Assembly (NCBI GenBank): GCA_029721515.1
Contig: CM056567.1
Span: 11,486,007-11,550,006 of the forward strand
Direction of reading: 5' to 3'
Length of the DNA: 64,000 nucleotides
DNA from: Synanceia verrucosa
Lineage: Eukaryota > Chordata > Actinopteri > Perciformes > Synanceiidae
A program made the position numbers and the translations under genes. Shown one piece after another: positions 11,462-25,400 of the stretch (position 1 is its first letter; each line of letters opens with the position of its first letter). The notes under the pieces are model-generated. The model saw nothing but the letters and a program-made list of their open reading frames with translations, was not told the origin of the DNA and searched no databases.

Positions 11462-11636
11462 GAGCTAACTGAAAAATAAGACTTTTCCCGAACCCCGTGC
11501 AGAGTAAAGCCACGGCATCTTCGCCAGGAATGAAACTGGTTAAACATTCCTCTTGCTCCGACTTAAATTGCTGAATATTTGGGAGCCTAGCCAAAACGGA
11601 TTGAATGGCTTCCTTCACTTCTGTCTCCAACGCCAT
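11462..11636 (-). pseudogene. RecQ-like helicase N-terminal fragment, antisense to the 3' UTR
   Basis: From an ATG at 11636 the - strand reads about 58 residues starting MALETEVKEAIQSVL. A Q-motif-like FKSEQEECL is followed by the Walker A-like CTGFGKSLIFQLAP at about 11471-11503. This resembles the start of RecQ-family helicases and of multi-copy RecQ-like open frames in fish genomes. After QLAP the frame runs into unrelated sequence and stops, so the rest of the helicase is absent. A CCAAT-type box (gattgg on the + strand near 11730) lies upstream, so the fragment may carry its own promoter region. It could be a repeat-borne first exon or a broken retrocopy. It is not expected to make an active enzyme. 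Confidence 0.5.
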
Positions 11637-14105
11637 TGCCAAACTACAACCAGCTAGACTACAAAGCAAATGCTGCGCATTTGACATCATTGTTAACATC
11701 CGCGTCCCTCCATCCCCCACCATTCTCTGATTGGCCCAGCTGGAATTCAACCGGAGAAATCGAGTCCAAGGGGATCAAACCCAGATGTGATCTGCAGGGA
11801 ATTGAGCGGAAGATTACGGAGGGCTACGGCCATGTTATGTTGACCTCAAGACACTGCAGAAAAATACAGGTTCTGACTGTTACTCTATTGTAATACGAAA
11901 ATATCCCTGTTTGGTTGCTTAGCTCAGATATGTGATAATATTTTCAAGCAGCATTTTTTTTTTGCTTAAATTTTGAAAACAAAAAGGCTTGTAAGATGAG
12001 GAATGAATTTTGTAAACACAATATTGGCTTAAGTGTTGTTGTTAGCAAAGAACAGGAGAGAGTTGCTAATGTTAGCCTCAACTCTGATAGCACCCAGGAC
12101 TGATGTGCATAGTTACGGTTGCTAAGCTACAGTTGCTGCTCGGGTTGTGGGTTTAGCTAAGGGTCAATTCTTTTGATTAACTATCCAGCAGTATTGAAGC
12201 AAATCGACCACTATAGTTAAGCCACAACTTATTTTCATTTTGTTCTTTAAATCATGTGACAGACAGACATAAAACAGGCTTACCGATATAATTAACAGCA
12301 AATCTACTAATGTGAAAGAAACTCATTATCCATGACTACAGTACAATCTTATGGTCTAATGACCATCACTTTTTTAATGAGCCGTTTGAAATTGTAGATT
12401 AAAATTGTCTACACGAGGATAAATTTCATGAGGGACTCATTATTTTTAAATGGCATAAATCAGGGTGTCATTGCTTTTGTTTTCTGGAAAACTGGATGGT
12501 TTCACATAATGCGGACCCACTGCCAAGGTTCTCCCTCACGCACTGTCATTTTCTATAAACCAATATCAACATGATGCATGGTGATAGCAGGGAAGCACCA
12601 TCATAGCGGGCCCAGACAGTCTTATGTTTGTGAACATATACAATGCCATATCTTTGATCATCTCATCAGCTAAATCAAACAAAGTGTTGTGTGACTATTT
12701 CTCTCCACAACCTTTGCTGTCACATTGAAGCGTGACACGATGTCATTTCCCAGCATGGTGGGTGAGGAGTGTTTCCCTAATCACTGAGCTGTCCATCAAA
12801 TGATGTTTACATTTTGACATTAGAGAACTGTTATTGTAGAGGTCTCACATCCAGTGACGGTTGCGCATCTGCTGAATATGTATGTAGTTATGTACATACA
12901 GAGAGCTATATTTAACTTTGCACTGGTTTGATGGCAAGTGCACTTTATTGACAACCTTGAATCAACCTCCATTAGCTTTACAAAATCCAAACAGCTGTTT
13001 TTTGGGGGGTTTTTACATGAACTGCTTCTTTAGTTCTGAAGGTCGCATCCTGCACTTGTTGTAAAATCTAACCACGGCTGTCTAGGCCATTCAAGCACTG
13101 TGGCGTCTTCAACGAGTACAAAAGATGACATCGCAAAGTGCTCTTCTTTGTTCCAGAGCCGTTGCTGTGGCACTGCACAGTAAGCAGTGTGCCACCGTGA
13201 TTGACTGTAATCAAATGGGCTCCTTCAAGACGCAGAGATCTTTCTGGAAAAACCACTAAGCAAAACTGCATAAGCCATGCATCATGCATCTTTTCTTAAC
13301 CTCCCCCACCACACATACACACACACTCTGTATATGGATGAGGCTTTAGCTTGTTTGTGTTTAGGGCCACGCGTGTTTACCCAAAGGGGTCAGCAGGAAT
13401 CAATGGAGGGGAAAAGGTGTTTGTGGTACTGAGATTGGCCCCTTCAAGGGCAAATACAGGTTTGAAATTGCTTCAAAAGATGGATGGTTGTGTGTGTGGA
13501 AGATTTCTCTTGAAAGCATGGCATTAATCAGAAAGATGTGTATTTACTTTTTGCTGTATTCTGCAGAGAAAAAAGTATTTTTTGTTTTGTATGACTACAG
13601 TAAATATGTCTCTTAGAGTGCTATCTGTACATGACTGAGAGTGAATTCAGAGGTAATCCATAAATCCAATAGATCCTTGCAAGTGCTGTCAACCTTCAAG
13701 ACTAGCTGACTTGAACCTTTTTGTATTTGATTGCCCTTTACTGAGAGTCCTGCCTGTGTGTGGAGGGAGGAGAACGATGTGTAATGTGTGTGAAAGGATA
13801 CGTGATATCATTGTCTGCTCCTTACTGAAACATCCTTCATGTGTTTGAACTGAATGTAAAAAAATGTTTGACTTCACTGTGAGGAGTATGTATTTATTTC
13901 ATTCTGCACTTCTTTTGTTGAATGTATAACATGTAAAGTAAATGAAATACTACTTCATCTGTGCCAATACTACTCTAATATTTTTCTATGTCACCGACTG
14001 TATACTCTATGTACCTTAGTAGCTTGTGTTCTATGTAAAAATTTAAATATATATACATATATAAATATAAATATAGCATAGTATATTGTAAACAAATGAT
14101 GTTAC

Positions 14106-14111
14106 AATAAA
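14106..14111 (+). terminator. poly(A) signal AATAAA, probable fam135b 3' end
   Basis: AATAAA is followed about 20 nt later by a T/GT-rich stretch (tgtcttttgtttttatttg), the usual downstream element. Cleavage would fall near 14,125-14,130. Confidence 0.5.
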
Positions 14112-14130
14112 AATGTTCTTTTTGCAAAAT

Positions 14131-16898
14131 TGTCTTTTGTTTTTATTTGTTTTAAGCCCACTTTTAATTCCCTGTTTGCTTCAAAATACTTTTAATTTAT
14201 GTTCATTTCCATTTGTTAATATATCAACATGCAGTTTAACCTTTTCATTACACATTCCATTGTAACAAACACATTTGTAAATGTGAAAATCACTCATTTA
14301 TGATTTTGACAATTTAAGAAAAAAATACTTTTTTAATCACTTTTTATCTAGAAACTTATGAACTTTCTTGGACTGTATACATATCAACATACAATAATTT
14401 ATTTATATATGTATAATTTGAAAAACTAATTCAAGTCTTATACAATGTGTTCTGTGGGTATAGGGAACAAGGACATATTACATTGTAGGCCTAATATTAA
14501 TTTCTATAGTTAAACATCCTGTATATGATTACAACAACAATTTTTAATGGGAAAATCAATGCCAAATGTCAAAACGTCTTTAGAGCATAAGAAGCACATA
14601 AGATCTTAACCTTTTGTGCTTCTTCCAAAGCACTGACGAGCAGCTCACCGTCTTTTTAGTAAATAGCTTATTTGCCTATAGCTTATTTTTTGGGAACTAT
14701 TTTTGAGAAATGTATTTCTCATGAATGTGTTGAAGCAGAGGAATGACAGGCTTTGGCAATATTTGTTAGTAGGATATAGTCATTTTATGAGATTTGTTGA
14801 ATATACAGTATGAAAACATAGAATATCAATGTATTCTAAAATGAGGGATAAGTCTATAAAAAAAAGATATTGTTTTAACTAGCCAGTGTGTTATATTAAT
14901 TACCTTTGCCAAGGAGGTTATGTTTTCACTGGGTTTGTTTATTTATTTGTTGGTTTGCAAAAATAACTCAAAAAGTTGTGGACGGATTTTCATGAAATTT
15001 TCAGGGTTGGTCAGAAGTGGCCTAACTTAAAACTGATCCATTTTTGGTGGTGATCGGAGCCGACTCAACGGCACCAACAAAAATGAAACAGTTTTAATTT
15101 AGGCCACTTCTGACCAACCCTGAAAATTTCATGAAAATTTGTCCACAACTTTTTGAGTTATTTTGCAAACCAACAAACAAACAAGCCCCGGTGAAAATAT
15201 AACCTCCTCGGCGGCAAGGGTAACTTTAAATAAAAAGAAGTCGCTGCCACCGCGGCATAGGTATGTGCTCTCTGAGTGCTTTAGTTATATCTGCAACTGT
15301 ATGCGATTATTCAAACATCAACATCCTTTTGTTACGTCAAATTGTCTGATCCATAATTTTTTAGCACAGGTCCCTCCAGGTCTGTGATCCTGTCAGAGTC
15401 AGAGTCCCTGAGTGGTGCTTGTTCTGTGTGCAGGTATGTAGCTGTTTCCTGCTTCCCTGAGCCGAGGGGTCCACAGAGGCACATTTGTCACGGCCTTTAA
15501 CTTCTGTCTGTGTATATTCTATTAACGAGCCCTGTTGTGGGACAACAATGACTCACCGTTTGTATTGTCCGTCGGTGACACGCGCAGTAAACAAATAATA
15601 GCAGCAATCCCCCATTGACGACCCATTTCAACTGCATCAATTTATGACTTCCTGGTTTGGGATACCCCAGAGCTATAAATCTAGGCCACAACAATCCATA
15701 CTCAATTTGATTTCAGGGTGTTCTTTCTCATTCCGCCGTCCATTTGTCACTGCATGTTGAACTCATGATCCAACAGAGGCTAGCTGGAGTCCCCCCCACT
15801 TGCTTTGCTCTCCTTTCTCTTCCCTCCCTGAAATCAATAGAGCTCATTTTTTTCTACTGCGACCCTAAAGACATCACTCCGTTGGCAAAAACTGATGAGG
15901 GAGCTGCACTCACTGATGGTAATGCATTTCATTTGCTGCAAGTTAACAGCAATTGGTCGGTCACATTCACTTTTCATCAAATGCAATGAAATCACAGCAA
16001 ATAAAAGCAGCGCTCTTGTTTACAGCTCGACTCTCGCACAAACACATCCCCACCGAGACCTATCTTATTCTGCATGTGTCACTCCTCCTCGACCATAAAG
16101 TGGAGGGAAAATGATTTTGTCATTAAATCTATCATTCTAGGTTGATTGAAACGGTGTTCATTCCATTGTTTGCCTTGTGAAGGAGGGAAACCATTAGTCC
16201 CAGAGTGATACTTTGGGCAGCCATCGTCAATAAGCAAGCCGCCAGTGGGAGTAATTATTGCTGCATGAAAGTGTCAGTGCTGGATAGTAATAGGATCTCA
16301 CGTGGTCTCATTATCTCCCATGACGCTGATGTGCAGGATTTCACACCTAAATATCAAGAAGATAAAGCAGCACAAACACAGCAGAACTGGACTTCCAGTA
16401 ACTGATTTGAATAATGTATTTCTGTCTTGAAGCCTTTTTTTTTTAAATCTGGAAGAAGAAAAGATAGTACAAGGGATCACAGATCACCACATATCTTCCC
16501 GCACAATCATGTTTGTGCAGTTTGTTCAGAGCTTTATTTTTCTTTGAAAGGATGTTCTACTGAGAACAATAACACTGGCAAAAGTAGCCTTCATGCAGGA
16601 AGCAAGTGCAGTGTATCATTATAACCAACTGACAATGAAGACAAGACTCCTTATGTAAGGCACTGCGTCATAGCACAAAATGACCATAATGAGGGATGAC
16701 AGGGCTGGAAATCAATAGCAGTAAGTGATCATTTTGACTTTCTGTCCTGTATTCGGTCAATGTAAGTTTAATTTCATACTACATTTCAAAGAAAGTGTTT
16801 TAAAACTGAAATAATCATCAAACTCATCCCAAAAGGGGGCATGGATGTCTATAACACATTTTATTCACAATTGTTGAAGCGTTTTCCTAAAAACCACA
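14131..16898. other. start of the gene desert
   Basis: AT-rich, with no host gene recognised. It contains the palindromic MITE-like element at 14898-15288. The 15,700-16,110 part is of normal complexity with no recognised repeat. Confidence 0.6.
14898..15288. mobile_element. palindromic MITE-like element with 150-bp arms
   Basis: The left arm, about 14901-15052, runs from tacctttgccaaggaggtta to about the tggtggtga stretch. It is mirrored by a right arm, about 15070-15222, ending gcggcaagggta, with a spacer of some 20 nt. Arms are near-identical over long stretches such as ttggtcagaagtggcct. The trailing piece 15240-15288 (gctctctgagtgcttt) matches the tail of a widespread teleost repeat that begins with the same cctttgccaaggaggtt. 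It looks like a copy whose head was duplicated in inverted orientation. It is non-coding. Confidence 0.7.
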
Positions 16899-16899
16899 A

Positions 16900-17065
16900 A
16901 CGTGAACCGCAAGGTGGCACTAGATGAAATGTCAGGGGGTTACCGAACTCTTTTTTTTTTCCTGTAGAAAATGTCATGGGCGTCTTTGTAGGAGATAAAT
17001 ATGTTTTAAGTGGAAGACCGACAGCTGGACATTCATCACAGATGCCACGTGGCTGGTTGAAAAGA
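16900..17065. repeat. diverged teleost dispersed repeat
   Basis: Phrases such as caaggtggcactagatgaaa, gtcaggggg and gaccgacagctgg recall a common fish repeat (also at 48100-48215). Identification is from memory and the copy is diverged. Confidence 0.35.
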
Positions 17066-18622
17066 GTCAGCAAATCTCAGGTCAAACTAAAGAAATAACA
17101 ACAGATCCTACACATGGGTCTTGATTATGTCTCTTCAAACAATTATGTCAAGTTTTCTGCATGTTTTATGTTATGAAAAACCAGCTCTGTTCTATGAAAA
17201 CGGTATACTTTTGTATGGGAGAATGGTCTCACTTTTGATGAGTCATTTTATTCCATGTAGTCTGTACTGTCTGCAATGTAAACACATCAGTGTGAATATG
17301 CTGAATATGGAGGTGGATTGGTCCAGAATATAAGAGTTTTAACCAGGAGACAAGTGAATGTGTCCCAAAGATTTATGCATTTCTGTTACGTAATTTTTGC
17401 ATTTTATTCTGTTTTTGTACTTATTTTCTCCCCAATAATGATGTTTTTCCTGAAGTGTTTTCTGGAAACTAAACAGCAAAAATTACATGACAAATGACAC
17501 TCAAAAGGCCTTTCTCATGATAGTCAGAAAGTCCTTGTAATGTTGTGCTATTTCCATGCCTTCCCATAAGATCTGGTTGAAAAGTCAAACTGCTCTGGTG
17601 ACATTACTGAGAGGGTTTTACTCATAAACTGATGTTGATATGCTCAGTTACAATAAAAAAAACCTAAATTGTAATAAAAATGTGTTGCAGTTTTATGTTA
17701 CCTATGAAATCACTGTTTGTGAAGCAGACATCAAATTGAAACAGTGAAAAACTCCCCCGTTCTTACTTTAGCTGCCGTCTGGGTGCTGCTGTTCATCCAG
17801 CCTGTTATAGAGTAGAGGACTTACCTCTGCTTAAAATTAATTTTTCACTTATTGCTGAAGGATTGTGATCCTCTCAGATAGAAGTCTGTGTCGACTCTGC
17901 AAATAGTGTCTCCATCAGAAAATATATCAGTACTCTAAATTTCAAGAAAGGCTCTAATAACCAGGGAAGTAACCAAGCCTCATCTCTCATGCATTTCTGG
18001 CATCTTTTGCTATTTGAAACATTCAGTCAGACAGAATTCTTTGTGAATGAGAAATAAATGGTGTCATCTTCCATATTTCATAGACTGTACTCTGAGAACA
18101 TATACAGGATATCCCCCCCCAGTTTCCATTATCTCTCCCATTTATTCACTTTTTTTTCTGTATTCTCCAGCAGATGGTGCTGCTACTCTCTACTCTCTCC
18201 TGTTATGTGACACAGTCTGTGGTTATTTCAAGGTTTGGCAATGAAGCCATTTTGTCAGTAATACGAGTTTGTCAGTGATATGAGACAAACATTTACACAA
18301 GGCCCTTTAAATTGTGATAGACTGTCTTATCGCACTGTGTTTGAGTAGAATGTGTTGTTTCACTTACAGAGCTGGATTGGTCAACTGCAGAAAGCAGGCT
18401 TACTGGCATCTCTTCCTGCTGGCAGGGAGCTGATGTAAGGCTATAGGTCAGACACTTGTCTAATGAGCAGAGCAGTGTGAGAAACCCGGTATAGTGCAGA
18501 GCTATTGATCTAGAGACATTTAACATGTAGGGTAACGTCCTCACTGGAAATAAAGTGCCAAGATGCCCTCTTGTCTCTCCAGTAAGTAGGCTAGTTAGAG
18601 GACAAGGTAAAACTTCTGATTG

Positions 18623-18647
18623 AAAAAAAAAAAAAAAAAAAAAAAAA
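18623..18647 (+). repeat. A25 homopolymer
   Basis: An uninterrupted run of 25 A. It could be the tail of an old retroposed sequence on the + strand, but nothing upstream is recognisable. Confidence 0.8.
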
Positions 18648-19003
18648 CAAGGCCAGAGATAAAACATCAAATCCATTCATTTCAGGGCTTCAGAAGTCAC
18701 AGTGAGTCCATTAACCAAACTTTTCCTTCTGCCTTTCCTCAAGGTTACCAACCTTTTTCCAGCCCTGGATAACAGCTAGTGATTCGGACAACGCCACCCA
18801 ATGTTTGCAGCATCGCTGGTGAACACACTTCACCAGTCACAGCCATATAATTTCTCTGATGGGGTGTGCTGTAACTGTAGGTCAGTGAATCCTGAAACCA
18901 GATATATGTGTGGGGGATGACAGGCTGTCAAGAGAGCGAGACGCTAAGAGGGAGAGAGTGGAAAAAGAGATGGTTATATTGAACAATGCAGTTCTGTAGA
19001 AAT

Positions 19004-19227
19004 ACTGCAGCATTTTGGGAAATATGCTTATTTGCTTTCTGGTCAACAGTAAAATGAGAAGACGGATGTCAATATTATTGTGTACTGAGTCAGGGCATGA
19101 TTTAGCATAAAAATGGAGGTAGGGAGAAGCAGCATGCAAATGTGCAAAACAGTAAACTTTTCTTGTATGGATACGCCTCGACTCTGCAAGAGGAAATTAA
19201 GCCTAGCTTAGCATAAAGACAAGAAGT
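19004..19227 (+). repeat. teleost dispersed repeat (cattttgggaaata family)
   Basis: It begins gcagcattttgggaaatatg, continues through cttatttgctttct and agatg-like segments, and ends tagcttagcataaagac. This order matches a repeat I know from many teleost genomes. Non-coding. Confidence 0.5.
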
Positions 19228-22059
19228 AAATAAATTCAATACAAATACAAAAATTAAAAAAGTTGTAGTTTAGCTATCTCCTGATGGACAACAGCCGCGT
19301 GCAGTGACTGTACGCACATTTTACGTGTCGCTTTTACCTGTTATTTAAGTCTCTTTTTAGTGGGAGTTTCAGTGTAAAACACGCAATAGAAACAAGAAAG
19401 AATTTAGAAATGCATGCCATAAAAAGGCCAACATGTATGAGGAAAAAATATTATTGCAAATTAGGCTGCAATACCTTCATTTAGTGTAAATGGTAAGAAA
19501 AGGGAAGTGTTATAATTCGTCATCTCTCAAGTACGAAGATGCTAATATTGCTAATATAACTAACAATATTCTTTCTGACAGAATTAAAATAGCCCCAAAT
19601 GTTGAACTATTGTTTAAAGTAGCATGTACTACAATATCTCATCTTGTTTCTATTTTATTTTTGCTTCAGTAAGCCATTTCATGCATCATTTCTATTCCCC
19701 TCTATTCCACATACAGTAATATGTTAATTCCCTAATGCCAATGCCATCGGAACATGACCTTCACATTTGCCTATTATAGCTCGCTGCATTGTTAATGATG
19801 TGCTGTTTTCTACACTGCTACTGTTGCTCATTCAATGTCTAGGGACAAGACAGATCAGTCTGTCTGGTGGGAATTTACTGTAAAGCTTGTTTGGTTAATC
19901 AGCATAACAAATGTCAAAAATAAGTAATGTAATATTTATTTGGTGCTTAAAAATGAGACGCAAAGCACTGAAATGACAGGTTTTACTCATGCTGAGGATG
20001 TGGAATTATCTAAGAAGCATCCAGGACGGTGGAGTTCCAGCATCTTACCAAAAACAGCCGGATGGAAAAGATAAAGGCAGATCTGGCACAGGGGTTTAAA
20101 AAAAAAAATAAAAAATTAAGTAATCTCCCTGTAATCCTAAAAGATCCCAGCATGCAAAGAAATAGTAATCTCATGTAATGATAGATGATCCTTACAATGG
20201 TCCACTCTCTCATGCAAAAGAAAGGCTGTGAAAGAAAAGGTGAAAGAGGATATACTGTGCAGGAAGGAAATATCCATATGGGCTCTATGTGTGGACTCTC
20301 AAGTAAGTCATCACGACTTTAGTCCTTCAACAAAATGTGCTGCATTGGCAAAACCCCAAACATGCTGAGCGAGAGAGATTGTGTCTTGATATGTTCTGAA
20401 TCCATTTCATTTTTAACGACAGATTAACCTTGATCCCGCATATCTCGGGATTATCCACTCAGTGACAAGTACATATGGTGTGCTTTTCTGAAATGCATCC
20501 AAACCCAACATCACAGCCACATGTATTCATACGCAAGATCTGCCTCCTGATCTGGAGCAGCGCTAGGACTCTTGGGAATCAACGACGGTGTCTTTAGATG
20601 TCAGGGGTCGCTGTGATCCTCCTCTGAACATCACACAACTCCTCCAAGGCAGAATCAGCTTCTTTTCTTGCACGACATTTGTCCTTCAGAAGCGTTCGAG
20701 TTTATTTGTGTTTTTTGTGCATCCTCAATCTGTTTCTTCGCCGATATGGCAGCCATGAAGGTGGAAACTGCTTTAACTTCCCTCACATGCTGCGGCAATC
20801 AGGCATTCTACACTTCAAAGTATGATGCTCTTGGTTCAGTTTTGGATCAGTTTTCACGCATTACATGCAAATTGTGTCTTTTCAAAATAAAGTTCCAACA
20901 TACAGCAGTTCGTTGTAATAAAAGCAGTGTAAAAAAAACAATGTGGACTTGGTTTCACATGGGAAAAACAAACTGTGAACTCTGTGTTTCCAACTTGTCC
21001 TTCTCTCTAAGAGCAGAGTAATATGTAGCCTAAGGCCACTGACCATGCATCAGTATTTGACCATGGAGTGAAAACAGGTTGATCCTCTAGCGTCCAACCC
21101 TGTAGGCCGGCCTCAGGCTGCAGAAACTGGTGAGGATCTGCTGGTGAAAGACTGAAAATGAAGTTTCAAGCTGGCAAATCAATTGCTACATAATAATATA
21201 CTGTAAGAACGTCATTTATATTAGACCTTTAAGGAAATCTTCTATAGAGCTGACCAGAAAGATCAAACTTCAAAGCACATCAAAACAAAACTCTGGCTTG
21301 CCTGTTTTCTGTATATTTCAAATTTTATACATGGAGTGTCACAAAGGTTTGAAAGAGACGGCAGATCTAATGTTGATGAGTCCAGCTCTTTTTATGGATT
21401 CAGTTCTTGCTCTCTGCTGTATAATAGACTTTGTTTTTAACTGAGGTTGTGAATCGTTAATGTCTGGGAATACAGAAGGAACTACACTCGACCCCACACT
21501 TTCTTTTGAGTATGAAAATGACAAATCTCAGTGTGATTCAGTGTGGATAGGGTGCTGTAAGGGACCCAGCAGGAATATGCCAGGTTTTAGAAAAAATATT
21601 AAAGATAAAGCAAAAGTGGATATGAAACTAAATCTGGCTCAGAGAGAGGTCAACAAAACAGAGCGAAAATACAGAAAAATAAACTGCAACTGAGGTGAAC
21701 AACTGACTTTAAATAAATGACAAAAGAGAGGAAAAAATATGCTAGTTGACCACAAGGTTTTGACACATTATGGGGTGGACAAACACAAAACCATAATAGC
21801 TAATAATGCAAAAAAAGTTTGCAAATTGAATGGTCAATTCCTTAAAATTCCTTTAGAACACATTTGAATATCCATACATAATATAATGTGTAGCTTTGAC
21901 TTATCGTGTCCTCATTTTTTCCTACATGCTTTCCCTCCACCTCCTTTTGACACAGGAGCTTCGACAGGGATAAGTGGGGGAAGGGTGGATTGAGATGGAT
22001 GGAGGGACAGATGGGGGAGGATGGCTATAATAGCTGCCTGAATTTCTATAGATGTGCCT

Positions 22060-22400
22060 GGTTGGCTGTTTCTGCGGGACTTCTTACAAGATAAGACACG
22101 CTACACAAATTTTCTCGTCTTTACTTTCGCCCTCCTCTCATAATCTGTGGCTGTTTAGCTGTAGCGGGTAAACAAGTACGCATCAAAGTCTCATTCAAAG
22201 TTAATTGGCAGATTAGTAGATGAAGGTCATCCTCAGAAGATTTCATTTGCCTTACAATTTCATTAAGAGCAAGAGGAGAAACTATGATCCATCAATTCTG
22301 AACATGTAGCCTCCCCTGCTAAAACAGTTAATTGGCAATTTGATTAAATTTCAAATTGAAAAGTTGGCTATTCATCCTTTTCATTTTGCAGAAAGATAGA
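22060..22400. other. candidate conserved non-coding element
   Basis: A repeat-free stretch with two ttaattggca boxes and clustered TAAT cores, flanked by lower-complexity DNA. It reads like fish enhancer sequence, but no conservation was measured. Confidence 0.25.
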
Positions 22401-25400
22401 TATAACAATATGTATGTATTTTTCACTCCGACTATGAGGGAGAAGTCTATTAATAAAAAGTAATATGATTCTGAGCTAATTTTTAAAGCTACTGAGCCAT
22501 TTAATCACCAGCAGATGTGGATTCTCGGCAAAGATAGTTGAGACAAAAGATTTGACCAGGGATTACTCTAAATGGCCATACGAGAAAGGACTAGCATGTA
22601 TTGTTGGCAGAAATGTTGGCGAGAAGAATCAAATGGAGATACTGGCTAAAATGCTCATTCTTAAACATGAAACTTCAGTCTTCCTCAGCGGAGACATCCA
22701 GCAGGAATTCGAGCAAAGACTGAGAGATGAACGGCTTTATGAATTTGAAAGGAGGCGCAGGCTTCGTTGTACCCTCGCAGTGCAAAAGTGTCCTGCTGAA
22801 ATTGCTGGTGGAAGTGGATCTACAGCCCATATTATGCACTCTTGCATGGGATGTGGACAACGGCCTGTTGTGACCACTCGGTTTCATTATCATTTCTCAC
22901 CTACAGTGCTGCCCAAGAGCAAGAGAGGAAGAAATACAGCAAAAACCCAGTGAGGTGAATTAATGAGGAGCAAGTGATGAAAGGGTTACCAGGAATCCAA
23001 GAGCACAGGATGTCCAACAAAGCAGCCAGGAGCCAGTTTTAATTGAAAGGAGGCCTCATCTTATTTGGGTAAAAGCTACGCTAGCAGCTTTGATGCTGCA
23101 GTATCTAACTGTCAGGATTACATTTTAATGGCAACAAGGTAGGACAAAGAGTGAATAACAGACATAAATGAGGACAGTTTATTCCAGAGAGTCAATATCA
23201 TGCAAGATTTGCAACAGAGAGGAGATGATGTATTTTTCATTTTCTTACAGTGGGAGGATGTCAGATGTCTGCTGCTGCAGAGTCGGATTACAGTGAGGAT
23301 GGCTTAGCACATGCAGGCCGCTACCTGTTGCTGCGAAGCCAATATAGAGCAGTAATATTGAAAGCCACATTCACCCGATTTTTTAAGGCAATACAATGTT
23401 TTCTAGATGACCTGTTTGTTTTGTTTGCTGTGATCTATTATCTGTACAAGTACTGGACTAGAAGATTGGTCAGTGATATAGATTTTGGTTGGACTTAAAT
23501 GTATGTTGGGTTCATAATGGTAGACAGAATTGAATAAGTCCAAAGATTACACCAGAATTTAACATAGAATAGACTGAAATAACACTGATCAGAGGAGCCA
23601 CTGGAGGAGGCAATGGTTGGTGGCGACAGAAAAAAAGGTTTTGAAATCACAAAGGTTACATGTTTGTTTCTAGAGTCTAGAAAAGTTCTTTTTATGTGCT
23701 TGACATCATCCCAATATGAGCAGAGTGGGAGATAACTTGGGAGTTAGAACGTTATTTATCTTGAAATCAAACCCACATTTTCACATCCTCACGGTATAGA
23801 GCTCACATTTACTAAATAATTACACTGTAATTACTATTTTTTATTTATCATACTGCTTTAGTTAAATTTGAAATATACTTGTGATCATCATTTTTGTTAG
23901 ACATATAAGACTTGAACAGTGTAAAACTGGTGGCTACACTTCCGAGGGTAACACTGTGGCAGCATAATTCAGATTTACTGCATTGCGCTCTACTGTGATG
24001 ACCAGAATCAATCCAGTGGGCGTACGGGCTCCCTCCCACTGTGGAATATTGCACATTGGAGAAATGATCTGAAATATGACTTACTTCCTTCTTTTTTTGA
24101 TTTCAGAGTAATACACACAAACACACACCAACTGCCAAGGGAGAGGAAAAATTCAGCAGGCTCCAAAATTTACACAGTTTGCTATTCAAACAGCACCTGT
24201 TCAGTAATGATAGATCAACACTGTGAGGAGAATGAGAGAGCATATTTAAGTGGATGTTTACATGAGTAATAACTTCAGCCATATGGATTAGATTATTGGA
24301 CCATATGCACTTCGGCACTTCATCTGGGCGCCTTAGTTGCTGGAGTTACACACACAACCCCCCCCACCAAAAAAAAAAAAATACCTTCATGAAAACCTGC
24401 AGGAAATAAGAAAGCTGCTTAGAATCACATGAAATCGACCACATTTCTCTTTTAGAAACAGAAATTATAAAAATGGGAGCATAAAACACAAATCTTAAAA
24501 ATCACAGCAAATGCCACCATGCCTGAAGACCTCTCACAAACAGAAACTGAATTATGGCACATTATTTAGCAGGAAAATGAAAAGCCAGTGAAATTAGAAA
24601 TCTGTTCAGTACCTTTGCTTTTTATTTCACAGTGTTTTTAAAAGTTATTCACTGATCTCAGAACCAATGAAATGTATCATGTTACTTTGTAGTTGTTTTT
24701 TCATAAATGAGTTTCTCTCATGGTGCTATTAACCTGCCCCCCTGGGGGAAAAAAATGAGCAGGGGGAGACACCCTTGGAGAAAATTGAACACAATTGTTC
24801 TGAAAATTCAGTTCAAACAACATGATCATTACTTCATAATTTAAGTCATTTATCAGGCAAAAGTGCCAAACATTCAGTAGTTCCTTCCCACATGACAGCA
24901 TGGGTCATTGTTAAAACAATGCACAAGTCGGAGTCTTTTATAATCATAGGTGCTTTGGGTTTCCAGTTGATTATAATTTTTATTTCTTTTTCACAGCACT
25001 CTGGCCACTGCTTTACTTCATTATGCTAACAGTGTAATTGCCAGATTAATTGGTTACATCCCAGAACAAAACAACAATCTTATAAAAGTTTCAACTGGGT
25101 TAACATAAATAACCAAAACAGAGAAAGGTATCAAGATAGAAAAAGTTAAAGGGTGTTATAAATTGTATTTCAGTATTGTTATTCTCATGTTGTCATTCAT
25201 CAGTTAGCACACAGTGATGGTCTTTCAGGGTTGTGGGGCAGAGCTAAGAGATAAGATAGATACAACATATGATTTACATTTTGTAATTTTCTCCATATGC
25301 TAAACTTCATGAACAACCACTGCATGACAGCTATTCAACTAATATAACATTGTGTGACCAAAAGTTCAGCTCCGCTCCATTTATCATTCCATTAACCAAA

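Larger units (their letters stand above)
10083..14128 (+). other. probable fam135b 3' UTR (about 4 kb)
   Basis: The region runs from the fam135b stop to the first convincing poly(A) signal and has no host open frame. It is AT-rich, especially at its distal end (13,560-14,100), as usual for long vertebrate 3' UTRs. It carries a fold-back repeat (11128-11231) and a broken antisense helicase fragment (11462-11636). A shorter transcript ending earlier is possible, so the extent is inferred. Confidence 0.45.
17066..22050. other. intergenic AT-rich stretch
   Basis: No gene seen. It holds a 25-nt A run at 18623-18647 and a teleost dispersed repeat at 19004-19227. Open frames up to 117 codons have no recognisable domain. 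Confidence 0.6.

Noticed and set aside
18400..18647. Processed pseudogene ending in A25
   Set aside because: No recognisable mRNA or poly(A) signal sequence upstream of the A run.
20668..21021. 117-codon open frame on the + strand
   Set aside because: Composition is non-protein-like and no family is recognised.
22552..22953. 133-codon open frame on the + strand
   Set aside because: No recognisable domain, no splice or gene context and no homology I know; a chance frame is likely in 50 kb of desert.
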